The translations under genes and the position numbers were made by a program. The notes under the pieces are model-generated. The model had not been told where the DNA came from, searched no databases, and saw only the letters and a program-made list of their open reading frames with translations. From DATCLA01 sp036564195 (GTDB lineage: Bacteria > Bacillota > UBA4882 > UBA8346), in the NCBI GenBank assembly GCA_036564195.1, contig DATCLA010000014.1, positions 1-7,227 of the forward strand: DNA of 7,227 nt. Direction: 5' to 3'. Positions 1 to 5,581 of the stretch are shown here, piece after piece (the stretch's first letter is position 1; each line of letters starts with the position of its first letter).

Positions 1-614
1 ACATCCGGCCGGAATTGGTACGGAAGGTTTGCTGTCGGGCTGCTTTTTTAAGAGGGGCCTTTTTAGCCGGCGGTTCAATTACTGATCCGCAGAAAAAAAC
101 CTATCACCTGGAAATAGTAACTCAAAGTGAGGATTTTGCCAACGGTTTGGTCTATTTGATGAGTTTATTTCACCTTAAGGCTAAACTTAGTTCCAGGAAG
201 GGACAATTTCCGGTTTATTTGAAAGACAGTGAAGCAATCGGCAAATTTTTATCGCTGATCAAGGCCCACCATGGTTTGATTAAACTGGAAGAAGTTAAAG
301 TAATTAAGGAACTTCGGGGTGAAGTCAACCGTTTGGTCAATTGTGAAACCGCCAATCTTGGTAAATCACTGGCAGCAGCTTGGAAACAGATCGAAATGAT
401 TCGGGAATTTGGAATTCAACGGCTTCCGGAGAATTTACGCAGCGTTGCCCTAGTGCGGCTGGAACATCCTGAAGCCAGCCTGAGAGAGTTGGGTGAATAC
501 CATTCACCGCCGCTCAGTAAGTCGGCGGTAAACCACCGTTTGCGTCAGATTCGGGAATATATAAAAAAAATTACAGAAAAAGCAGGAAATTATTTAGAAG
601 ACGAGAATGAATAA
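1..614 (+). CDS. whiA: WhiA-family DNA-binding protein, 5'-truncated by window edge
   Basis: The reading frame is open from the first full codon (3-5) to the TAA at 612-614. It gives about 203 C-terminal residues of a protein usually a little over 300 long, so roughly the first third lies outside the window. The TTG at 15 is internal, because the family alignment continues upstream of it (IRPELVRK). Two parts are visible. The first is the end of the LAGLIDADG-like fold (AFLRGAFLAGGSI followed by YHLEI), which in WhiA has lost homing-endonuclease catalytic residues. The second is a C-terminal helix-turn-helix region (LRELGEYHSPPLSKSAVNHRLRQI). WhiA is a sporulation regulator in actinomycetes and a nucleoid-associated protein affecting division and chromosome segregation in Bacillus; the role here is inferred from family. 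It usually follows rapZ and yvcK, which would lie upstream. It is separated from cggR by 129 bp, and no terminator is visible after it. Confidence 0.95.
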   Translation, partial: IRPELVRKVCCRAAFLRGAFLAGGSITDPQKKTYHLEIVTQSEDFANGLVYLMSLFHLKAKLSSRKGQFPVYLKDSEAIGKFLSLIKAHHGLIKLEEVKVIKELRGEVNRLVNCETANLGKSLAAAWKQIEMIREFGIQRLPENLRSVALVRLEHPEASLRELGEYHSPPLSKSAVNHRLRQIREYIKKITEKAGNYLEDENE

Positions 615-670
615 AACCGGATATGTTACCCGGCAGAAAAGTCATTAAAGGGATGAATTTTTTGCTTTCA

Positions 671-715
671 TAGTGGGACATATTTAAACAAGGCGGGACA
701 TGGTTTATCCCACTA
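671..715 (+). promoter_or_regulatory. Predicted CggR operator upstream of cggR
   Basis: GGGACAT occurs at 675-681 and again at 695-701, exactly 20 bp apart. The B. subtilis CggR operator is CGGGAC-N6-TGTC-N4-CGGGAC-N6-TGTC, which has the same 20-bp period. The second unit here reads CGGGAC (694-699), N6, TATC (706-709). The first reads TGGGAC (674-679), N6, AAAC (686-689), so its right half is degenerate. In addition TAGTGGGA (671-678) is a perfect inverted repeat of TCCCACTA (708-715). Position just upstream of cggR fits autoregulation and control of the downstream operon. No convincing sigma-A promoter is visible; TTGCTT (662-667) with TAAACA (685-690) at 17 bp is the best, and weak. Confidence 0.75.
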
Positions 716-743
716 GCAGATTAACGGTATAAACTGGTGGAAG

Positions 744-1757
744 ATGGATAGACTTTTAACATTACAAAATAAGATCGTCCCGGAGCTTATTCCATTGGTA
801 TTATCCAGGCACCGGATTTTGCGGACGATCCGTTTTTTACAGCCCATCGGCAGACGGGCGCTGGCGGAACATTTACGTTTACAGGAACGAAAAATTCGTA
901 ATGAAGTTGATCTCCTTAAGGAACAAGGATTAATTGAATCCCACAGCTCCGGAATGCGGGTTACTCCCGCCGGTGAGTCTTTATTGTGGGGGATGGAAGA
1001 TTATATTCGGGAATTGGAAGGTATCACCAACCTGGAACTGAAATTAGCTGAGGGGTTTGGTATTAAAAAAGTGATTATTGTTCCCGGTGATGTTGATGTC
1101 AATCCGGCGGTCAAGCAAGATCTGGCGCGGGTTACTGCTGACTATTTACGTCAGCAGCTCCGGGAAGGTTCGATTTTGGCGGTTACCGGGGGGACTACTT
1201 TAGCGGAAGTTGCCGGCGCTTTAACCGCTCCCGGAGTGCGTAGGCAGGTGCTGGTGTTACCGGCCCGGGGCGGTTTGGGAGAAGAAGTGGAGATTCAAGC
1301 TAATACGGTTGCCGCTAATATTGCGAAAGGCTTGGGTGCCAATTACCGGTTGCTGCATGTTCCGGATGATCTGCAGCAAGAGACCGCCCAGTCCATTCTT
1401 AATGAGCCGAAAATTAAAGAATTCTTAAGTTTATTGCACCATGCCGATGTCTTTTTGCATGGCATCGGTTCTGCCGCTGAAATGGCCCACCGTCGGGGGA
1501 TGCTGTCCCGAGAAATTAAGGAATTGATGGACCACGGTGCGGTCGGTGAAGCTTTTGGCTACTATTTTGACAGCACCGGCAAGGTAATTCATACCACCTC
1601 CAGTATCGGCCTGCAACTTGAGGATCTGAACCGGATTCCTCTGGTGGTAGCGGTAGCCGGCGGCCATAGTAAAGCCATGGCGGTAAAGGCGGTTTTGTCG
1701 CACAGCCCGCGGGATGTTCTTATTATTGATGAAGGAGCCGCCGGTGCCATAGTTTAA
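744..1757 (+). CDS. cggR: CggR, central glycolytic genes repressor (SorC/DeoR-type)
   Basis: This 337-residue repressor matches the approximately 340-residue CggR of B. subtilis. The N-terminal ~90 residues form a winged helix-turn-helix (PIGRRALAEHL, then RKIRNEVDLLKEQGLI). Residues ~95-337 form the sugar-phosphate-binding domain with a NagB/RpiA-like fold. Residues I recall as contacting fructose-1,6-bisphosphate in B. subtilis CggR fall at identical numbers here: GGTT 149-152, R175, Q185, R250, E269 and K310. FBP sensing is therefore expected, with the effector weakening cooperative operator binding. The ATG at 744 is chosen because residues 1-15 align without gaps to the B. subtilis N-terminus. 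Its ribosome site is poor: GGTGG at 736-740, only 3 nt from the ATG, which fits a low-abundance regulator. The gene usually next in line, gap, is absent; pgk starts 56 bp after the TAA. The likely regulatory target is the whole downstream operon. Confidence 0.96.
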   Translation: MDRLLTLQNKIVPELIPLVLSRHRILRTIRFLQPIGRRALAEHLRLQERKIRNEVDLLKEQGLIESHSSGMRVTPAGESLLWGMEDYIRELEGITNLELKLAEGFGIKKVIIVPGDVDVNPAVKQDLARVTADYLRQQLREGSILAVTGGTTLAEVAGALTAPGVRRQVLVLPARGGLGEEVEIQANTVAANIAKGLGANYRLLHVPDDLQQETAQSILNEPKIKEFLSLLHHADVFLHGIGSAAEMAHRRGMLSREIKELMDHGAVGEAFGYYFDSTGKVIHTTSSIGLQLEDLNRIPLVVAVAGGHSKAMAVKAVLSHSPRDVLIIDEGAAGAIV

Positions 1758-1801
1758 CCGAAATATTATTTCCTATATCTGCAGAAATAAAATAAAATCG
1801 G
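1758..1801 (+). other. AT-rich imperfect hairpin in cggR-pgk spacer
   Basis: TTATTTC (1766-1772) can pair with GAAATAA (1784-1790) across an 11-nt loop. CCGA (1758-1761), directly after the cggR stop, can pair with TCGG (1798-1801), whose last two bases begin the pgk ribosome site. The intervening internal loop is large and A/T-rich, so stability is doubtful. It has no T-tract and is not a terminator. In B. subtilis the cggR-gapA junction is an mRNA processing site (RNase Y), so a similar role here is possible but is inference. Confidence 0.3.
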
Positions 1802-1805
1802 AGGG
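1800..1805 (+). promoter_or_regulatory. Ribosome binding site deciding the pgk start
   Basis: GGAGGG lies 8 nt before the ATG at 1814. An in-frame TTG at 1811 would leave 5 nt and a second ATG at 1823 would leave 17. The MNK start from 1814 also aligns with the B. subtilis Pgk N-terminus, so 1814 is preferred. Confidence 0.85.
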
Positions 1806-1813
1806 ATATTTTG

Positions 1814-3001
1814 ATGAACAAAATGTCAATCGATGATGTAGCGGTCCAAGGTAAACGAGTGCTGGTGAGGGTAGATTTTAATGTGCCTGTAGATGAACAC
1901 GGCCAGATCACTGATGACCGCCGAATTGTAGCGGCCCTTCCCACCATTAAAAAACTTTGTAATCAAGGGGCTAAAGTAATTTTGGTATCTCATTTCGGCC
2001 GGCCGAAAGGTAAGTTTAACGATAAGTACCGTATGGATGCCATAGCCAAACGGCTCTCCGAATTGTTGGGTAAAACGGTTGTTAAAGTTAACGACGTGAT
2101 TGGGGAGGAACCTCAAAAAGCCATCGCCGCTTTGCCGGAGGGTGGTATTGTAATGCTGGAAAATGTCCGTTTTTACGCAGAAGAAGAGGCCAATGATGCG
2201 GAATTTGCCAAAAAACTAGCGCAACTGGCCGATCTTTATGTTAATGATGCTTTCGGTACCGCCCACCGGGCCCATGCCAGCACCGCCGGAGTAGCCCAAT
2301 ATCTTAGACCAGCGGTTGCCGGTTATTTGATGCAGAAGGAAATTGAGATCATGGGGAAAGCTTTATCAAACCCGGAACGGCCGTTTGTGGCAATCCTGGG
2401 CGGTGCGAAGGTTGCCGATAAACTCGGAGTGATTAAAAACCTATTGGAAAAGGTGGATACACTGATTATCGGTGGAGGGATGGCCTATACTTTTATTAAG
2501 GCTAAAGGCTATGAAGTCGGAAAATCACTATTGGATAGCGAACGAATTGAGTTTGCCAAAGAGATGATGACCAAGGCCGAAGCTAAGGGGGTTAAACTGT
2601 TGTTACCGCTGGATACGGTAGTAACTGACAGTTTTAAAGAGCCGACCGTCGTAAAGACAGTCCCGATAAGCGCTATTCCGGCAGATTTAGAAGGGGTTGA
2701 TATCGGCCCGAATACGATTAAACTCTTTGCGGCTGCGGTTGAAGCGGCCCAAACCGTAATCTGGAACGGTCCGATGGGAGTTTTTGAAGTGCCGCAGTTT
2801 GCTAACGGTACCCGGGCCATGGCTGAAGCTCTGACCCGCTGCAAGGGAACAACCATCGTAGGTGGGGGTGACTCGGCAGCAGCAGTGGAACAGTTGGGAT
2901 TTGCCGGTAAAGTAACTCATGTTTCCACGGGCGGCGGCGCTGCGCTGGAATTCATGGAAGGAATCGTTCTCCCGGGAGTGGCTGCCTTAAGCGACCGGTA
3001 A
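1814..3001 (+). CDS. pgk: Phosphoglycerate kinase
   Basis: This cytoplasmic enzyme transfers phosphate between 1,3-bisphosphoglycerate and ADP to give 3-phosphoglycerate and ATP, the first ATP-yielding step of lower glycolysis; it is reversible in gluconeogenesis. The product has 395 residues, the usual bacterial length. Substrate-binding residues sit in the N-domain: RVDFN (19-23), SHFGRPKG (59-66), ENVRF (116-120) and NDAFGTAHR (144-152). The nucleotide-binding C-domain shows GGAKV (197-201), IIGGGMAYTF (~218-227), WNGPMGVFE (317-325) and GGGDSAAA (350-357). All key motifs are intact. It begins 56 bp after cggR, with a strong GGAGGG site and no obvious promoter of its own, so it is probably read from upstream. 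In many Bacillota gap would lie between cggR and pgk; it does not here. Confidence 0.98.
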   Translation: MNKMSIDDVAVQGKRVLVRVDFNVPVDEHGQITDDRRIVAALPTIKKLCNQGAKVILVSHFGRPKGKFNDKYRMDAIAKRLSELLGKTVVKVNDVIGEEPQKAIAALPEGGIVMLENVRFYAEEEANDAEFAKKLAQLADLYVNDAFGTAHRAHASTAGVAQYLRPAVAGYLMQKEIEIMGKALSNPERPFVAILGGAKVADKLGVIKNLLEKVDTLIIGGGMAYTFIKAKGYEVGKSLLDSERIEFAKEMMTKAEAKGVKLLLPLDTVVTDSFKEPTVVKTVPISAIPADLEGVDIGPNTIKLFAAAVEAAQTVIWNGPMGVFEVPQFANGTRAMAEALTRCKGTTIVGGGDSAAAVEQLGFAGKVTHVSTGGGAALEFMEGIVLPGVAALSDR

Positions 3002-3020
3002 ACTGAATTTAACACTAAGC

Positions 3021-3027
3021 AGGAGTG
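3021..3027 (+). promoter_or_regulatory. Ribosome binding site deciding the tpiA start
   Basis: AGGAGTG lies just before the ATG at 3034, with 8 nt between AGGAG and the start. The in-frame GTG at 3025 is part of this site and cannot be the start. The ATG at 3034 gives the standard MRKPIIAGNWKM N-terminus. Confidence 0.85.
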
Positions 3028-3033
3028 ATTAAT

Positions 3034-3789
3034 ATGAGAAAACCAATTATCGCCGGAAACTGGAAGATGTTTAAAACGATCCCCGAGGCTGAACAACTGG
3101 TGAATGCGGTGGTCCGGGAATTAGCCGGGGATAACCGGGTAGAAGTGGTTTTTTGCCCTCCTTTTACCTCCTTAAGCGCAGTAGGGAAAATACTGCAAAA
3201 TACCCCGTATAAATTAGCCGCCCAAAACCTACATTGGAAAAACGAAGGGGCTTATACAGGAGAGATCTCACCCCTGATGCTCAAGGACCTTGGCTGTGAC
3301 TATGTAATTATCGGTCATTCCGAACGCCGCGAGTATTTTGGCGAGACCGATGCAACAGTAAACTTGAAAGTCCAAGCGGCACTGGCCGCCGGGATCAAAC
3401 CCATTATCTGCGTCGGCGAAACCTTACCGCAGCGGGAGGCGGGAGAAACTGAGGGACTGATTAAACGCCAAACGGAAGCGGCGCTTTCCCGTTTGGATGC
3501 TGCCGCGGTGGCAGGAGTAGTTATTGCTTATGAGCCAATTTGGGCGATTGGTACCGGGAAATCTTCAGATGGCGCCGATGCCAACCGGGTCATTGGCCTA
3601 ATCCGCCAGACGGTAGAGCAGATGTTTGGCGGCCAAGCTGCCTCAGCCATCCGGATACAGTACGGCGGCAGTGTCAAACCGGAAAACATCCGGGAGTTTA
3701 TGGACCAACCGGAGATTGACGGCGCTTTAGTAGGTGGAGCCAGCTTGAAAGCGGACTCTTTCTTAAAGATAATTCGTTACCAAAGTTAA
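3034..3789 (+). CDS. tpiA: Triosephosphate isomerase
   Basis: This enzyme interconverts dihydroxyacetone phosphate and glyceraldehyde 3-phosphate; it is a cytoplasmic TIM barrel, usually a homodimer. The 251-residue length is typical. The catalytic set is complete: K11 in GNWKM, H95 in VIIGHSERR, and E167 in AYEPIWAIGTG, with the mobile loop 6 (WAIGTGKSS) directly after it. The phosphate-binding YGGSVKPEN motif lies at ~210-218 and LVGGAS at ~232-237. It starts 32 bp after the pgk stop and ends 45 bp before gpmI. No promoter or terminator is visible at either junction, which supports cotranscription. Together with the neighbouring enzymes it channels both aldolase products into lower glycolysis, although the dehydrogenase that uses glyceraldehyde 3-phosphate is not encoded in this window. 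Confidence 0.98.
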   Translation: MRKPIIAGNWKMFKTIPEAEQLVNAVVRELAGDNRVEVVFCPPFTSLSAVGKILQNTPYKLAAQNLHWKNEGAYTGEISPLMLKDLGCDYVIIGHSERREYFGETDATVNLKVQAALAAGIKPIICVGETLPQREAGETEGLIKRQTEAALSRLDAAAVAGVVIAYEPIWAIGTGKSSDGADANRVIGLIRQTVEQMFGGQAASAIRIQYGGSVKPENIREFMDQPEIDGALVGGASLKADSFLKIIRYQS

Positions 3790-3834
3790 AATATAATATT
3801 AGCCCTTGGGTAGATAAGAACCGGAGGTTAAATC

Positions 3835-5379
3835 ATGAATTATAAACCGGCAGCTTTAATTATTTTGGACGGATGGGGAATTAATCCCAATGAAAAAAAC
3901 AATGCGGTAAAAGAGGCTAACACCCCTTATTTGGACAGTTTGTTTGCCCAATACCCCCACGCCAGCTTACTATGTTCTGGTGAGGCCGTTGGTTTGCCGG
4001 CAGGACAGATGGGCACCTCAGAGGTGGGGCATTTAAATATCGGGGCCGGACGGGTTGTCTATCAAAGTCTGGTAAAGATCTCCAAAGCATTACGTGACGG
4101 AGAATTCAAGCAGAATCAGGTCTTTATGGATTTGATTGGATATACGATTAAAGCAAACCGCCCGCTCCATCTGATGGGTCTGGTCTCACCGGGAGGTGTA
4201 CATAGTCATACCGAACATCTTTACGGGCTGATCCGGTTAGCCAAGGAACTGGGAGTTAAAGAAGTATTTATTCATGCCTTTTTGGATGGCCGTGATACCC
4301 CGCCATCCAGTGCCCGGCAATACCTGGAGGATTTAGAATCTTTTTGTAAAGAGACCGGCCTGGGTCAAATTGCCACTGTCAGCGGTCGCTATTATGCTAT
4401 GGACCGTGATAAACGTTGGGAAAGGATTGAAAAAGCCTATACCGCACTGGTTGACGGGATTGGTGAAGTCGCCGACTCTGCAATCCAGGCAGTGGAAAAT
4501 TCATATCAACGGCAAATTACCGATGAATTTGTGCTGCCGACCGTCATTTTAAAGTCAGGACACCCGGTAGCCCAAATCACTGCTGGGGATCCGGTAATCT
4601 TCTTCAATTTCCGTCCCGACCGTGCCCGCGAGCTTACCCGGGCCTTCGTCGATCCTAAATTTAGCGGGTTTAGTCGCAAAACAGGATTTTTAAATACCAG
4701 ATTTGTCTGTATGACGCAGTATGATGAGACTTTGGATGTGCCGTTGCTGTTTCCTCCGGAAGCGCCAATGAAAAACATTTTGGCTGAAGTTTTAGCTAAT
4801 CATGGGTTGAAACAGCTCCGAATTGCTGAGACCGAAAAATATGCCCACGTGACCTTCTTTTTTAACGGAGGTGAAGAAACCCCCTATCCTTTGGAGGAGC
4901 GGATCCTGATCTCCTCTCCGAAAGTGGCGACTTATGATCTTAAGCCGGAGATGAGTGCCTTTGAGGTTACCGACAGATTGTTGGCGGAGATCGCCAAGGA
5001 CAAATTTGCGGTCTTCATCGTTAATTATGCCAACTGTGATATGGTTGGCCATACTGGAGTGGCCGCCGCGGCCCGAAAAGCCGTTGAAGCGGTAGACCAG
5101 TGTTTATCCAAAGTGGTTCCGGCAATTTTAGCCAAAGGCGGAGCAGTGATGATCACTGCTGATCACGGCAATGCCGAGTTAATGGAAGATTATCAGACTC
5201 AGGAACCCTATACCGCTCATACCACCTTCCCGGTACCACTGATTGTGGTCGGCGTTAAGGAAGTTGTGGAGGTTAAAAACGGCATGTTGGCAGATCTGGC
5301 GCCGACGCTCTTGGAGATCATCGGAATTCCCAAACCGGCGGAAATGACCGGTAATTCGCTGCTACAAACTGAGAAATAG
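3835..5379 (+). CDS. gpmI: 2,3-bisphosphoglycerate-independent phosphoglycerate mutase
   Basis: This metal-dependent enzyme interconverts 3- and 2-phosphoglycerate through a phosphoserine intermediate; it belongs to the alkaline phosphatase superfamily and is unrelated to the cofactor-dependent GpmA. The product has 514 residues, close to the B. subtilis length. Visible active-site residues are D12 in DGWG, the phosphorylated S62 in GTSEVGH, H123 in VHSHTEH, D151-R153-D154 in FLDGRDT, R185 and R191, R260 and R263 in FRPDR, K335 in ETEKYAH, D402 and H406 in CDMVGH, D443-H444 in TADHGN, and H462 in TAHTTFP. Residues ~77-310 form the inserted transferase domain. The start is fixed by GGAGGT (3823-3828), 6 nt before the ATG. 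In Bacillus this Mn-dependent family is pH-sensitive, which matters during sporulation; whether this host sporulates cannot be read from the window. A 202-bp spacer separates it from eno. Confidence 0.98.
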   Translation: MNYKPAALIILDGWGINPNEKNNAVKEANTPYLDSLFAQYPHASLLCSGEAVGLPAGQMGTSEVGHLNIGAGRVVYQSLVKISKALRDGEFKQNQVFMDLIGYTIKANRPLHLMGLVSPGGVHSHTEHLYGLIRLAKELGVKEVFIHAFLDGRDTPPSSARQYLEDLESFCKETGLGQIATVSGRYYAMDRDKRWERIEKAYTALVDGIGEVADSAIQAVENSYQRQITDEFVLPTVILKSGHPVAQITAGDPVIFFNFRPDRARELTRAFVDPKFSGFSRKTGFLNTRFVCMTQYDETLDVPLLFPPEAPMKNILAEVLANHGLKQLRIAETEKYAHVTFFFNGGEETPYPLEERILISSPKVATYDLKPEMSAFEVTDRLLAEIAKDKFAVFIVNYANCDMVGHTGVAAAARKAVEAVDQCLSKVVPAILAKGGAVMITADHGNAELMEDYQTQEPYTAHTTFPVPLIVVGVKEVVEVKNGMLADLAPTLLEIIGIPKPAEMTGNSLLQTEK

Positions 5380-5390
5380 GTCGGCATAAT

Positions 5391-5420
5391 TTGGCAGTAA
5401 GTTTTGGCGAAGACTATTAA
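5391..5420 (+). promoter_or_regulatory. Possible sigma-A promoter upstream of eno (distal)
   Basis: TTGGCA (5391-5396) matches the -35 consensus in five of six positions. TATTAA (5415-5420), 18 bp further on, matches the -10 consensus in four of six. It begins 11 bp after the gpmI stop. This is a plausible internal promoter for eno-secG, but the match is only moderate in AT-rich spacer DNA. Confidence 0.3.
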
Positions 5421-5450
5421 GCATTAAAGTCCGGTTTTTGGAAAATCATA

Positions 5451-5489
5451 AGTTTAGACCAATTTATCAGTCACTGACCAATTTAAACT
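5451..5489 (+). repeat. Repeated 10-mer inside a short dyad, possible operator
   Basis: GACCAATTTA occurs at 5457-5466 and 5476-5485, 19 bp apart. The pair is enclosed by AGTTTA (5451-5456) and its inverted copy TAAACT (5484-5489). The centre contains TCAGT-C-ACTGA (5467-5477), a perfect small palindrome. It lies just upstream of a TATAAT at 5500-5505. The arrangement resembles a regulator binding site, but I recognise no specific regulator. Confidence 0.4.
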
Positions 5490-5499
5490 GGCAGATTAT

Positions 5500-5505
5500 T
5501 ATAAT
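5500..5505 (+). promoter_or_regulatory. Consensus -10 box (TATAAT) upstream of eno
   Basis: This is a perfect TATAAT, 76 bp before the eno ATG. No good -35 box lies at 16-18 bp: the nearest resemblance, CTGACC at 5474-5479, is 20 bp away, and there is no TGn extension. It could be activator-dependent through the repeat at 5451-5489, or chance in AT-rich DNA. Confidence 0.3.
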
Positions 5506-5543
5506 TTGAAAATCGGTTGTTCTTAACCTGGTTTTCGAATTAT
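5501..5543 (+). other. Long hairpin in the eno 5' leader
   Basis: Positions 5501-5512 pair with 5532-5543 over 12 bp with one G-U wobble. The stem continues with T5513-G5531 (wobble), C5514-G5530, a bulged T5529, and GGTT (5515-5518) with AACC (5525-5528), closed by a six-base loop (5519-5524). That is 18 pairs in 43 nt. No T-tract follows on either strand, so it is not an intrinsic terminator. It ends 19 nt before the AAGGAGG site of eno. A role in mRNA stability or processing of readthrough transcript is inferred. Confidence 0.5.
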
Positions 5544-5562
5544 CAATAACTTACCAAAATTT

Positions 5563-5569
5563 AAGGAGG
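5563..5569 (+). promoter_or_regulatory. Strong eno ribosome binding site with unusual spacing
   Basis: AAGGAGG is followed by an in-frame TTG after only 3 nt (5573) and by ATG after 12 nt (5582). Neither spacing is ideal. The ATG gives MTTIVDIYGREILDSRGNP, which matches the usual enolase N-terminus, so it is preferred. The TTG would add three residues. Confidence 0.75.
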
Positions 5570-5581
5570 ATTTTGCAAAAC

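Noticed and set aside
617..633. CCGG ... CCGG after whiA as a terminator hairpin
   Set aside because: The stem is only four pairs, with a nine-base loop and no T-tract.
662..690. TTGCTT ... TAAACA as the cggR promoter
   Set aside because: Both boxes are weak matches. It is mentioned with the operator but is too poor for a separate call.
728..733. TATAAA, a good -10 box, just upstream of cggR
   Set aside because: It lies 10 nt before the ATG, so transcripts would start at about the initiation codon and lose the ribosome site. The -35 position (TTATCC) is poor.
3025..3027. GTG as the tpiA start
   Set aside because: It is part of the AGGAGTG ribosome site; ATG 3034 has proper spacing and the family N-terminus.
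4370..4552. 60-residue + strand open frame inside gpmI
   Set aside because: It is wholly inside gpmI in another frame, with no ribosome site and no recognisable product.
5507..5522. TGAAAATCGG... as a CcpA catabolite-response (cre) site
   Set aside because: The central CG is shifted by one base and the right half does not mirror the left. The TGAAAA is explained by the hairpin stem.
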